Shown here: positions 47,485 through 60,158 of the stretch, piece after piece | Position numbering within the stretch: the first letter of the stretch is position 1 | How the letters are laid out: each line of letters opens with the position of its first letter | Origin: Volvariella volvacea V23 | Lineage: Eukaryota; Basidiomycota; Agaricomycetes; Agaricales; Pluteaceae | Length of the DNA: 64,000 nt | Direction of reading: 5' to 3' | Assembly: GCA_000349905.1 (NCBI GenBank) | Contig: KB722740.1 | Location: 811,043-875,042 of the forward strand | The notes under the pieces: model-generated | The model's database searches: none | What the model was told of the DNA's origin: nothing | What the model saw: only the letters and a program-made list of their open reading frames with translations | Translations under genes and position numbers: made by a program

Positions 47485-50400
47485 ATGGCGCTCTCGGCTG
47501 CAGATCTTCAGGTGTCGTATTTTCTGCCGTTTTTTCGACGGTATTTGCTGATTTCGCGCAGAAGAGGCACGAATTGGAGGGTGTCCCGGACCCGTTCCCT
47601 TCTCTCGCAGATCCTCCCGCGTCCAAGACCAGAGCCGCCCAGCCCGCCACCGAGTTGGACACCTCCTCCGAGGCCGCCTTCCCCTCCCTCGCCCCCGTTG
47701 CCCCCGCTGCCCCTCCCCTCCAGTCCGCGTGGAGCACTGGTCCCCGTCTCAAGGTCATCAGCAAGGCTGTCCACACCGACTCCTTCACTCTCTCCGCCCC
47801 CGATCTGTCCGCTGCTGGCAAGGATGGGAAGCCAACCACGCTCGGTGAGGTCATGAAGCAGGTCATGTTGAAGTACACCTCCGTCAAGCTGGAAGCCTCT
47901 GCGAACCAGAAGACCCGTCAGACCACGTTCCATATCAAGTCTGAGAGCGAGAAGGAGTTGGAAAAGGCCAAAAAGTCCTTGCTGGCCCTGCTCAGCCCCA
48001 TTGTCAGTGCCTTTCGTTCCCGTTCCCCTCCAAGCTCTGACGTGCACCCAGACTACCCTGGTCGTCAACGCCCCCGCCTCCACCATTGCTGCTATCATCG
48101 GTCCCAAAGGTGTGTCAGACGCGCATTCTCGACGCCAACACTTGTTTATCCCGTTTTGGAAAAGGTGCCCAACTCAAGCAAATCCGCGATCAAACGGGTG
48201 TCAAGGTTGACATTCCCCGCAAGGACTCGGTCCCCTCAAATGGTCAAGCAAGTGTCCCCGCCTCTGGCAAGGCTAGTCCATCTCATGGCGCCGACGACGA
48301 GGATGACGACGGCCCCTCCATCCCCATCACCCTCTCCGGTCCTCAGCCCCTCGTCTACGAAGCCCAGTCGATCATCAACGATATCATTGCCTCCAAGACG
48401 TCCACTATCACTCGTCGTGTCCGCGATATTGAGCATCATGTGTTGCCTCACATCATCGCCCGTCGCCCTGCCTTCCTCGCTGCTGCTCAGACACAAAATA
48501 TCTCTCTGGGTCTTAATCAGGCCGCGCGCGAGATCACCGTATCCGGAGACCGAGAGGCCGTCATTCGCGTTGTTTCCACTATCAAGTCCCACATTGACCA
48601 GCTGAAGGGCTCCATCACACAGCTCAAGATCTCACTTCCTAAACCCAAGCACCGTCTTCTCGTTGGTAAATTTGCAGAGGAGATCTTGGCCAAGAGCAAG
48701 TGCAGCGTCGTTGTCCCTACGTACGAGGATCCAAGCGAAGATGTCTGCGTCTGGGGTCTCAGCACTGATCTTCCTACTGGTCTCGCTGCGGTTATGGAAC
48801 AGGCCAACTCCAAGTATATTCACGAGTTCCCACTTCCCGGTCCGGCTCCTCTATCTAGGCAACTTCTCGAATATTTCCTTCGCATCGACTATCCAAAGAC
48901 ATTGCACGAGGCTCATCCTGACGTTTTGGTCTTCACCCCCACTCTGGCAGCTGCACTCCAAACTACCAAGATCAATGTCGATCTCGTTGGCGAAAAGTCA
49001 GCTGTCGACGCGGTTGTCAGGCAAGTCTCGGAGCTGATTGGTAAACTCATTGGAGCCGTTCGAGAGGTTTCGATTGATTGGCTTTTGCATCGCATCATCA
49101 TTGGAAAGAACGCCAAGAAGTAGGCCGTCTGAATCACCCTTATCCTCCATGTGCTAATTCCCACCTGCAGGTTGAAAGCCTTCCACGAACAGCACAATGT
49201 CAATTTGTACTGGCCTAATGAATCTGAAGAACGGTCTACAGTCCTTTTGGTTTACGATCCCTTTTCCTTGAATGCATCTCCCTCACCTGACGACAAGAAG
49301 AAACACCTTGATGACGCTCAAGCGGAACTACAAAAGATGGCCAAGGCTGTGGCGGATGTCAAGAGCCAAACCATCTCGGTCGAGAAACGATGGCATGAAG
49401 CCATCGTTGGATACGGTGGTACTACCCTCAACGCGTGAGTTCTTTGATACCTTTATTATGTCCTGTCAGTTGAGATCAGAGTTGCAGCATCATCGGCGAG
49501 GATAAGACCTTGTCAATCAAGTTCGGTGCCGAGATCGGAGAAGATGCAACTGAGGACCAGATCTTAATCCGAGGAGCAAGCTCTGACGTCGAACGTGCTG
49601 TCAAGGAGATCAATAAGATCGTCGAGAACGCAAAGAATGATGAGATTGACAACAGTCATGTAGGTCTAGAAAAGTCCATGTACATAGGTCCCATTGCTCA
49701 TGGAACTTTGATTGGTCTCCTAGTCCACCGAGTTCGAGATCGATAGGGAATATGTCGGCCGTATCGTTGGTGCTCAGGGAGCAGGTATTAACAAATTGCG
49801 AGATCTACTTGGGGTTAAGGTTCTGTTTGATGATAACGAGGAACGGGAGAAAGAAAGTGGCAAGCGTAAGAAGACTGTCCACCTCAAATCCAAGGTCAAG
49901 GTGCGTCGGTGGATCTAGCGGTTCTTTTTCAATGTAAATATCATCTGATGTGTCTTTAGATTACTGGTCGCAAGGAGAACGTTGAAGAGGCTAAGAAGCG
50001 CATTATCGCCCAGGTTGAGCGGCTCGTACGTACCCCATCTTGAACACATGATGCAGCTGTCACTGACGACCAATGTTTCAAGGCGGACGAGACTCAGGAG
50101 GTCTTGAAGATTCCTAGCCAATACCACGCTTCTCTGATTGGTCAAAATGGTAAATATGCCATTCGCCTTGAGGAGAAGTATGGTGTCAAGATCACATTCC
50201 CGCGCAACGCAAACACCGAATCCAAGTCAGGCGAGGGCGAGGGCAAATTCAGGGATCAAAAACCCGACGAGGTTTATATCAAGGGTGGGAAGAAGGGCGT
50301 TTCACAAGCCAAGAATGAGCTTCTTGACGCGTTGGAGTTTGAGAAAGAGTCTAACAACACCATCTCTTTCACTGTCCCAACTAGATCGGTTTCCCGCATC

Positions 50401-51806
50401 CTCGGTAAAGGTGGCGCCCAGATCCTTGAAATCAGAGATGAAACAGGTGCCCAAATCGATGTTGAGAAGGTTACAGATGGTGCACCAACCACCACTGTCA
50501 CGGCCAGAGGACCGAAGAAGGCCATTGCTGCAGCCAAGACAGCCATCCTGGCTATTGCTGACCAAGTTGCCGAAGAGATCACCGAGACGCTTACTATCGA
50601 GAACAAGTTCCATAGGTCTTTGATTGGTGCTGGTGGACAAGGACTTCGTGACCTCATCACTCGCTGTGGTGGTCCAATTGATGCCAAAGCCCAAGCCGGT
50701 CTCGTTCGATTGTGAGTAGGCCGAATGCATCAAGCTTTTTCGTTTAATAACGTCCGCTCTAGCCCACGTGCTGGAGATCCATCCGATGAAGTTCGCCTTC
50801 GTGGCGAATCCAAGCTCGTCAAGAAGCTCAAGGCTGAACTCGAAAAGGCCGTTGCTGTTTTACGCGATCGGGTCATCCTGGGTGTTGAAGTCCCTGCTGC
50901 TGCCCACCGTAATCTGATTGGCAGAGGTGGCCAAACACTCTCAGACTTCCAGAAGCGTACAGGTACACAAGTACAATTCCCTGGGTCTCGCTCCTACGAT
51001 CAAGTTGGGGAACCCGAGAATATCGCAGAGCTGGAAAATGTGGAACGTACCAACCTCGTCAAGGTTTCTGGAACGCGTGCAGCTTGCGAGGCTGCCGTTG
51101 CAGAGCTTAAGGTGAGATCGTATGAGTAAGAAACGAGTATTTTAAGCTCAACGCCCGATTTATAGCAAGTTTCTGTTAAAGCCCCCTCACCTGAGGATGT
51201 AACTAGCACGGCGACCATTTCTAACAAGTACTACTATGCCATCATTCAGCAAGGTCAACTCTCCCGTACCCTCCGCAATCACGGTGTCTTCTTCGATCAG
51301 AATGAGCAACCACCCAAGCCCAGTTTACCTAGCCGTCCTCCACCTTCTGCCCGCATTGACGAGGAGGATAGTACTGGCATCAGCTGGGAAGTTATTCCAA
51401 ACTACCAGAACGCAGATGAGGGTACAACTACACTGACTCTGAAGGCAAAGGATCAGGCTGCTCTGGATCAAGCACAATCATTGATCCAGGACGCTATCAA
51501 CCATGCTGAAAAGCTCTCGCATATTGGATTCTTGACATTGTCTGATAGGTCCTCATTCCCAAGGATTGTGGGTACAAAGGGCGCGAACGTGGCACGCTTG
51601 CGCAATGAAACGGATACGGATATTACTGTCAGCAGGGATAATAACACCATCACTATAATTGGTGAGCATTGCCTCCTCCCCTAACGTCACAAGCAAACTT
51701 ATCAGGTGTTACAGGCTCTGAAGACAACATTGTTGCAGCCAAGGAAGCTATCCTCAGAATCTCGTCTTCTGGGACTCGTTCTCCTCGTCGTCGCGACCAT
51801 GATTAA
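47485..51806 (+). CDS. SCP160: Multi-KH-domain protein, vigilin/Scp160 family
   Basis: RNA-binding protein of about 1,300 residues that associates with polysomes and the ER in yeast. Start MALSAADLQ at 47485, then a 56-nt intron and KRHELEGVPDPFPSLADPPA. Repeated KH domains follow, with GxxG loops visible as IIGPKG, IIGKNAKK, IVGAQGAGINKLRD, LIGQNGKYAIRLE, ILGKGGAQILEIRDETGA, LIGAGGQGLRDLI, LIGRGGQTLSDFQ and IVGTKGANVARLRNET. Several N-terminal KH domains have degenerate loops, as in the family. It ends SPRRRDHD at 51804-51806. Introns are short and often fall at or near KH borders. Confidence 0.92.
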
Positions 51807-52079
51807 TTTTGGTCATGATCGTTGAGCTGGTTTCATCTGGGATGCTTCGGAAAATTAACCATGATATTTTGGATACTTAATGAACAAAATGGGTCACTTA
51901 CCAGCTCTTTACAATCGCAATTGCATCTAACTTGGACGGTTCTTACAATTACCATATTACTAATGCAATGCTGCTATTCACTCATCGTTACTATTATTAG
52001 AGGTGCATATTGCTTTTGGTGAATTACAGGAGGTAAGGAAGAAACTAGGAAAGCAAGCAGAATAACAAGTCTCGTGCAT

Positions 52080-54948
52080 TTAGTCCCCATCACTTTCATC
52101 CATTGGTTCACCGTCCAAGTCATCTTCAGCTGACCTCACTGGGGCCATGGGTTCTCCATCAATGGGCTCTCCGTCCAGAGGCTCCCCGTCAATTAGTTCC
52201 CCATCAATATTGGTATCCACAGGTTCGCCGTCAATGTCATCTACAGGAATTCCATCTACATCGTCATCCACCGGCACACCATCAACATCATCCTCAAGTG
52301 GGACGCCATCAACGTCAGTCATCGTGGTGTCGCCTTTCTGCTCTGCTGCAATGCTAGAGGTTGATTGGAATGACGTTGACTTGAATTTTGATGTAAATGT
52401 GGAGTCGGATGGTTTATCCGTCACCTCTTGTGCAGCCTCTGCCCTACGCTCGGGCTCACTTGGTGCTCCATCCAATCTGATCCTCAACTCTGATGTAAAG
52501 TCAGGAGGAAATACGATCCAATCCTCCCAGATGTCAACAACAGCCGTTATCTGCTTCTTGAATGTTTCCGCAGTTATGCGCCCTGGAAATGAATGATAGA
52601 TTGTCGCTAGATGATCAAATACAATACCCAGGCGAGCCTGGAATTCCTGACGAAATTTCCATGCGCTTGGTACCGATGCCGCCGAGTTGTGGAGAATATC
52701 ACAAATCAAGTGAAGGCGAGCCACCTTGCGGGGAACTGCCGTCCCATCGACCAGTAGAGAGGCCACTATTATGTCAGCGACCTGGATGAAATCCTGTTTA
52801 GATATTTAGGAAGTAGGATTCAGGACATTGGTAAGTACCTCATGCGCTGCTTCCGCATGCTCCAAGCAGAATGTCATGCATCGAGCTATTTCACCGCGTT
52901 TTCCGGATAAAGCACGGAGCATTGCTTCAAATCGTTTCCTTGCCAATTTGCCCAGCACTGTCTTACGGCACCTCTCGCGCTCGGACTCCTCTGCTGAGTC
53001 TGTAGAATAAACGGAATTATACCCCTAGTGTCTCTTCATGAGTACTTGAATGGGTCAATAACCCGATTGCTACTTACGTCATCATCGAACTCAGGAGGAA
53101 GCGTTTTGTTCGATTCGATTAATCCCCGATAGAACACATGCCGACGATGCTGCATTTACAGTCAGGTATACTGAAGGTGCTCAAAGTCGGAGAATTTACC
53201 CACATTCCGGTGGACCATAAATGCGTACTTTGGATTGCCCTGTTCGCGTTCGCGCAACTTATCCTCGTATTTTGCATCTTGACTCTTTACTTCAGCAGCA
53301 ACAGCGCGGATAAATGTATCTGTAACTCCTTCTTCCTCAGTAGGTCGATCACGGCTCCGCGAGCGTCGTTGTCGTGGGGAGCGACTGTGTGAATTATAAC
53401 GACGGGATCTGTTGTACGAGTGGTACGCGTCTGGTGACCTGGATGGAGACCTTCTCCGGTCCCAAGAACGTGAACAGCTACGCGATCTATGGTACTTTGA
53501 TCGCTTAGGTGAGCGAGAGTGAGATCTTTTACGGTCACGCGAGTGACTGCGAGAGCGACTTCTGCTCCTACTCTCGGTGGAGATACTCCGACTTCTTCGT
53601 CTGGACTTATGCTCGTCAGACACTGTCAAAAGAGCGTAAGCATCAGGCTGCGACATATTTTGATGATGAGCTGGAGAAGTAGGTGCTTACCGAACATTGG
53701 CTTGGCTGCGAGTGGAATTGCTTTACTCCAACCCACTCGTAGAACTGAGCCGCCCCATTCAAAACCATCCAACTCCCGTAAAGCTACCTCTGCATCTTTG
53801 CGTTTCATGAACGATACAAAGCCACTGAGCCCTGCGTTTTTTGACCTCCTAGAGGCAGTCATATCCGCCCCTGGCCCCAGGGTGTTATCAGTGCGAGGCC
53901 ACATCACTTTTACCTGAAAGTCCAGGGACATGCACGTAAGAGCTGGGAACTACATAATAGAATGAAAGCACGCACAGAACCAACAGGTCCATATTTTGCA
54001 AAAAATTGTCCGAGGCTAGTCTCCGTAACATTTGCAGGTAGATTGGCAACGAAGACATTAGAGGTCTATGGGTGATGAGCTAGCCAGTTAGTCCGTGCTT
54101 ATGGTGAAGCACAGAAAAGGGTGTGTGCATACTTGGGGATCCCCACGATCTTTGCTTCCACTCTGGCCTTCGTATGCTGCACCGAATTGACGTTACGTCT
54201 CCGCAAAGACAAGATGATGTATTGCACATACCGGCAAGCGCGGTAACAGATTTGCCATCTTTAGCTGAATACAAGTATAGATTAGTTGATCGTATGGTGG
54301 CGCATCGGGCATACGACCGTACCATGACGCGCATATCGTGCCTCGCGCTCTGCTTGATCCCTGAGCAGAGTTGTAACAGCATGCATAACGGGAAGACATG
54401 ATGCACGCACCGCTTAATCTCCTCCAAGAATGCATCCATGGCACGTTTGCCCTTTGGCTTTGGGGCACTAGGAACTGGCGGTGAAGGTTGCTATCCCACG
54501 ATGAGCACCACCGCTAGAAGCGAGTATCTAACACATACTCTAAAAGCAGGTGCAACATCTAACTTGGACGAGCCATGTATAGAAGGTGCGTACACCATCT
54601 TTGACTCCGACGAAGATTTGACAAAAGCCGATCCAGATTTCCTGCTGTCACCGTCATCACCTTCAAATGCGTGCAGAAATTCCGCGTATGCTTTGGCAGC
54701 ATTGGCCTCTTCTTCCTTCTTCTTCAACTCGGCAGCCTCTTGTTCCTTCTCTCTTCGTGATTTCTTGACCTTCCCCGACGCATATTGGGACAACTTGGCG
54801 TTGTCTACCGTCTTCTGTATAATGTCCTGGGTGAGCTCTTCACATAGAGGAAGTGTGATATTCGGTTCCTTCGCACAGGAAATGATGAAAATGACTCGTC
54901 TTCGTCGTTCTCGAAGAATGCGGACAGTTTCGACTTGGTCTTGTCCAT
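52080..54948 (-). CDS. U2SURP: U2 snRNP-associated SURP protein (SR140-like)
   Basis: Spliceosomal protein tied to the U2 snRNP. Start MDKTKSKLSAFFENDEDESF at 54948. Order of domains: a Lys/Glu-rich N-terminus (KKSRREKEQEAAELKKKEEE); an RRM (NVFVANLPANVTETSLGQFF, KVMWPRTDNTLGPGADM, AEVALRELDGFEWGGSVLRV); an Arg/Ser block (about 53330-53620, unusual in lying between the RRM and SURP); a SURP module (VTDTFIRAVAAEVKSQ...NPKYAFM); a CID-like domain (VASLLVDGTAVPRKVARLHL, ICDILHNSAASVPSAWKFRQ); and a C-terminal acidic DGxPVDDD repeat tail with GEPxDGEP repeats. The repeats are direct amino-acid repeats visible at 52120-52330. Confidence 0.9.
52110..52320 (-). repeat. Acidic tandem repeats at U2SURP C-terminus
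   Basis: Short in-frame repeats of the type DGVPxDDD and DG(E/I)P(I/V/L)D. The DNA also repeats imperfectly (units near 15-18 bp), a typical site of repeat-number change. Confidence 0.7.
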
Positions 54949-55088
54949 TCCTGTAGGTGGTAGTCCGGCAGAGAGTGGGGTTGGTGATATTACATAATAC
55001 AAATGACGGAGTATTGCGCAGCTCGGACAATGATCCCAACTGCACTTGACTATAGGGTACAATGTGCGGAGTACTAGCCAGAAATACA

Positions 55089-57651
55089 TCACATCATTAA
55101 ACTTCCGAGCCCCCCTTGCACATAAGCCATGGGCTTCATTGGTGGATGAGGTGAAGCGTCGAACTGGACATACTGTTGGTTTCCTGCAGCGTCGATTCGG
55201 ATCTAAATTCACGACACTCAGCCTGCGCCAAAAGCAGAAGGGATGACCCAGCACTCACATATGCACCCTTGTTCCCTGCCTGGTCTACATAGTTGGGTGC
55301 AGAGAAAACCTGGGATGAAAATCATCTGTTTTGATGTTCCTGAACGCCAGAACGATCCAGTAACTCACAGTGGTGCACAGTCCATCATGCTCTACTTCGT
55401 AGCCCGCTGGAATAGTGAAGTATGAAGTGGCGTTTACCTTTAATTTGGTCGACAAACACATTTTGACAACTCACCTTGTCGAACTTCATGGCTACGAATG
55501 ATCCCAGTTACACCATTGAGTGTGCACCATCGTCTTGTGACATCAGGCCCAAATGAAATTCCAACACCCTGGAAATTATCGGCGGTATTAGCACGAAACC
55601 TCAACGGGAGAAGATAAATCCTCGTGATAACTTACACGTTTACTTGGGCCTCGTCCAGGCATCGATTGGGGATCGGTCCAAAGCAGCTAGATCGGCAACG
55701 AATTCCTCATCTAATCAGCTATCCTCGAACTTTATGGGAGCCGCACTTCGGGGATGTCTTACCTCACCTAAAGCATCAAATCGCATCATTTAGTCAAGAC
55801 GAAGAAAGCTAGAGGAATACCACGAACACATCAATCCCTCTTGACCAGGTTGCCTTCCGACCCGGTCAAGCTTGCGGATATCTTCGAGTGTAACATCATC
55901 CTTACTGAACAAGCCGCCATGCACAACAAAGTAACGCTTGAGACCCGCTGATGAGAGAATCGGTGGCGGTTTTTCAGACCCCGAGGGTGGCTTGGTTGCA
56001 GATATTAAAGTTGCCAGCGGTACTGTGGCCCGAAGTCAATTATTGATCGCAAACAATAGTTTCTGGTGGAGATGGAGCTGACATACGAGTTGTAAAAACG
56101 TGGGCGAAGAGCTGTGAGCAGGGATTTTCAGAGCTGCTAAGAAATCTCCATATGGGTGAATGAAGAGTACCAACCTTGTATGTCTGTTCGCCATGTTTGT
56201 GTTTCGCCTCACCTTCAAATCCATATGTACGGTTCATGTCTTTAGTTTCATGATTTCCTCGGTTGATATACATTGATCGGGGGTATAACCCTGTATGTAT
56301 AGTAGCTAGGGTTAAAGAAGAGCGGATTATGGAGGAACAGTCGACCCACACTTGAAAGCAAAGGCAGTCAAGATGACTTCGATTGACCACGACCCTCGGT
56401 CGACCAAGTCTCCGTTCATCAGAAGCAGATGCTTGTCACTAGGCTCCCCCGTCAAGGAATAGAGACGGAGCATATCATAGAATTGACCTGCACAATAAAT
56501 TTAGATCATGTTAATTGTAGAGAGATACCGGGAATGGTCCAGTAACACCAACCATGAACATCACCAATGACATCGCACGTCATTCCTTCTTCCAGTTTTA
56601 TGTCAACTAGACTTTCTTCTTTCTTGAACTGCTCGTGTGCACCGAGAACAATCTCCCATACATATCTCTTCGGCAGTGTTTTTCCCTCCTTAAACCACTG
56701 GATCATATCTCTAACGAATTCGAGGGTAATAGAATACTTTCCATCCTCAAACACGAGTTTAGGTCCTGTATAGGTTTTCTCCAAATCGCATCCACCTATA
56801 CACCTAACTGAGCGCCCAACACGTAAAGCCGAGTCATCAAACAAACCTTCAGTGATGATCTCAAGGCACCGATCAACTGGGCTCTGCTCCTCATCAAGCT
56901 CAATGGCCTAGATTCGCGAAATCAACAACTCTCCCCAAATCTGGGTGCACCTCTATGCATCCGCACGTCCACACACCTTCTCAAACTCAATCCTTCGGAT
57001 CAACTTTTGTGTTGAAGTCAACTGCGCCCGGACGCTCTCGTTATTGGGTTCCAATGCCAGTACTTTCTTGAAGTCTGGCACAGCAGACTGCGGTTTCATG
57101 ATCTGAATAAAGCATGTTGCGCGGCTTTAAATATATAATGTAAGATAACTGAACCAGATCTACCAACAGGTCCTGCTCACCGGTAGTATGCCTTCGCGTA
57201 GGCCGGGTCAAGGTCTATTGCTTGGGCTGTCAGAGACATTGAGCACAAGAGCCTATGTTATAGAATCTTAAATCTTCATACAAGCATCTGATAACGCGTA
57301 GCCAAACTCCTCAAGCTTCATCCTCGTATAAGCGCGATTGCACCATAATGTAGGATCTCGGGGGTTCCTCTCGATGGCCTCGGTATACAGACGAGCAGCA
57401 GTCGGGAAGTCATGGCCTGAAATGATGTCGAGTGGGAGTCAAACGACATGAGCACGATAGGATCTGGTGGAACAGCGCGCACTCGTAAAAGCTTTATTGG
57501 CCTCTTTTTTGATTCTAGCAGCCTCAGCCTGATCTTCCTCAGATATAACGTCAGTCAGTGTAAGCTTCCTAAGCTCTGGAGAAGGAACCGAGGAGGGGGC
57601 GGTGGAAGGTGATGGGCTTGACGTCGAGCTAGATGAGGAGGTATCACTCAT
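55089..57651 (-). CDS. PPT1: Serine/threonine protein phosphatase 5 (TPR-PP5)
   Basis: TPR-containing PPP-family phosphatase that works with Hsp90. Start [20 protein letters not shown] at 57651. TPRs follow: [55 protein letters not shown] and [17 protein letters not shown]. The linker is [20 protein letters not shown]. The catalytic domain has the metal motifs GDVHGQFYD, GDLVDRG and [11 protein letters not shown], then [12 protein letters not shown] and [18 protein letters not shown]. The final exon gives [14 protein letters not shown] and [20 protein letters not shown], stop at 55089. Over ten introns. Tandem with U2SURP, 140 bp apart. Confidence 0.93.
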
Positions 57652-57944
57652 TTCGTAAATTCAAGTCAAAGCGCAAATATCCAATTCCAAGTCTGTAAAC
57701 TTGGCACGTGGCCACGCTTATCCCAAGTGGTCACTCGCTTTGTTTCCAACAAACCAACGTCCATTCGTTTACCATGCCATCGAGGTAGACTACTATATGG
57801 CCTCAAGGCCGATGTAGGGTATCCATGGGTATAATCAACATAAATTGCGCCAGGCATAATGGTGACCTTTTTGATAGGCTAACCAACCGTGAACATGAAA
57901 AAAGGTAGAAAGAGGGTGTAAGGTAAGGAGAGATGGCAGATAGG

Positions 57945-59238
57945 TTAGTAGCAGACATCGAGATTGAAATATCTGCCGAGGCGGAGCGAGCGGTCGTATG
58001 CATTGATGTTCTGGAGCCATCCGTTGAGGAATTGGTGCAGACTGGACGGGCATCAGAAGGGATATAGGACAAGAAAACAGAGGGACGCACTAGTCAAGGT
58101 TGTTTTGGCAGCGGCAGCAAGGGCCACCAGCAGCGGCGGTAGCTTGTCCCTAGGAGCCGAGGTCGATATACAGATGGCCGAAACGAGCAAATGCACTTAC
58201 AATAGTGATACCTGGGAACCAACCGTTGTAACGACCAATGCTGATGAGCACATCTCCGTTGTGCGAAGCAAGAAGACCAGCAAAGAAGGCAGCACCCGTG
58301 CGGATGTTGAAATCCTAAAAAGTGTTTTGTGTGAGTATCACTTCAACATTCTTGCATTGAAGTCACAAAACCACGTACAGGATCCTGGCAGTTTCCGTTT
58401 GGTGCGCCACCGCACTTATCATGGGTAAGTTGCATAAGTCCCTGTTCACCACCACCACCAACTGTCCAAGGATTGCAAGAACTCTCCTGCATAGCGAAGG
58501 ACGCTAGCATAATGGGTGGAATGCCATATTGGTTTCCGTAGTGCTCAAACAGTCCAATGAAGTCTGAACACGCGGTGAAGGGGCTATTTCCGGAGTTGAC
58601 AACCTCTTGAAGGTTCTTGACTACCAAATCCTGGATGCGAATATAAGGAGGAGTCCAACCACCACTCTCAATGCCGCAGTTCAACCAGTCAAGGCTTCCG
58701 TTTGGACCAGTGGTGTGGGTGGTTTCCGCTGCGAGATATTAGCGCTAACTCTACACTCATCGACTGTAGTCACCTGTGGCTCCAATATTCCCGCAACTCG
58801 ATTGCACGTTGATAACACCACCACCTCCCCAGTTTCCACCGCCGTTAGAGCCACCACTATTACCATTGTTGCTACCTCCGTTGTCATTCCCACCTTGCGG
58901 GGCTTGCTCTTGAGGGGGAGGGGGCGGCGGAGATGGGGCTGGTGGGCTGGGGGCAGGGGCAGGGGTGCTAGGGGCAAGCGGGGCAGGGAGGGACCCGACA
59001 TTATTGGGCTAAGACGGAAAAGGGGTGTCAGCAATGCCACTGGGCGGAAATTAGTGCTGCACCAGACACAGACATCATAGTTGCGGGGTCTGCAACGCTT
59101 GATCAAAGGCATTGAGCCAGAGAGACCACGATGGTTTAAGTGAGCGTGACGAGTAAGGAGTGCACCTCCATCATGAATGACGCTTGCATTAACTGCGAGG
59201 ACAGAAGCGAGGACGAAAAAAACGGTAGAGGTCCTCAT
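57945..59238 (-). CDS. Secreted lysozyme-like protein, SLT/GH23 fold
   Basis: Start MRTSTVFFVLASVLAVNASV at 59238 is a clear signal peptide. After a Pro-rich and then Gly/Asn/Ser-rich linker (58790-58990) comes a Cys-containing catalytic domain: MNCGIESGGWTPPYIRIQDL, GIPPIMLASFAMQESSCNPW (likely catalytic Glu), EQGLMQLTHDKCGGAPNGNC, then DFNIRTGAAFFAGLLASHNG and ISIGRYNGWFPG. After two introns, CCRCQNNLDYLHQFLNGWLQ and NINAYDRSLRLGRYFNLDVC complete it, stop at 57945. The pattern is that of fungal transglycosylase-SLT proteins. It may attack bacterial peptidoglycan, but no activity can be read from the sequence. Confidence 0.82.
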
Positions 59239-60158
59239 GATGGGGAGAAGTTGGGTAGGATGTAGGTGGATGTAGGACAAAAGCTGGATGAAGGCCAACC
59301 AGGCCCGTTGGATGTATTTCTAGTTGTCACGAGGGTCACGTTTGTCGAGTTAGGCGACTTGGCGACGATGCTTGGAACTCTGCATGGCAACATTTCGGGG
59401 CCCTAGTCCTCAAATGCGAATGATATTTTATACTCGAACAATCGACGCTAGAATGCGACTGGTGCTGGGTGGGGGCACAGACGCTGCAGGCTGTGGGACA
59501 CCCAGCGTCGAACTTGGGCGTAGATGACGATGAGCCAGTGCGAGCCATGTGTTCTGCTCTGGCAGGGCTGGGATGATGCCTCCGCCGTGCCATTCCCGCA
59601 GCAGGTCCGGAGGCTGTGACTCATGCAGCAGCAATTCCCGGTCAGACGACGATGACTCGGCGTGACCCCGTCACCCACACTCTGTTTGTCCGTGTTTGTC
59701 TCCAGCCCAGCTGACTCCAGCCGTTGAACTGCCACACCTCGTCCTGCCTCGCTCTGTCCCGTATCTTGCTCCTCTGTCCCCGCCGTCCTTGAAGCTCTCG
59801 ACAAAGACCCAGAAGACCCAAGCCCGCTCAGCCGTCCGTTTCGTGCCGCCAACCTACAAAGCTATCGGTCTATCGGTCGACAGCTTTGTAATCGGATAGT
59901 CCAGGTCTTGACTCTGGACGTCCGAAGCTAAACGTAGTCACAATGTATATCCTCACGACGTATCGACTCAGTAACAGCATCGCCCCTCAACGCTCCGTTT
60001 TTTCTCTTATTTCTGAACCCACCTCTACCCTCACCTCTTCTATTGATGCTTCTCGTCTCTTCTAAGCGTTTTGCCTGGGCCTTGCTGTTTTAACACTCGA
60101 CACTACTCTCCGCTTCGTCTCTCTCAAATCAACAAGTAAACCCAACCAACTATCTAAC
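59239..60158. other. Divergent intergenic region, SLT protein / cyclin
   Basis: About 920 bp. The last 200 bp before the cyclin start are strongly CT-rich (59990-60130). Open frames on both strands up to 134 codons (59448-59852 minus) are Ser/Arg/Gly-rich and show no family features, so none is called. Confidence 0.5.

Noticed and set aside
47508..48107. Gly/Val-rich 199-codon minus frame across the vigilin 5' end
   Set aside because: Antisense shadow of a codon-biased exon; the plus strand has the KH protein.
59448..59852. Minus-strand frame of 134 codons upstream of the SLT gene
   Set aside because: Ser/Arg/Gly-rich with no features of a real protein; GC-rich DNA opens such frames by chance.
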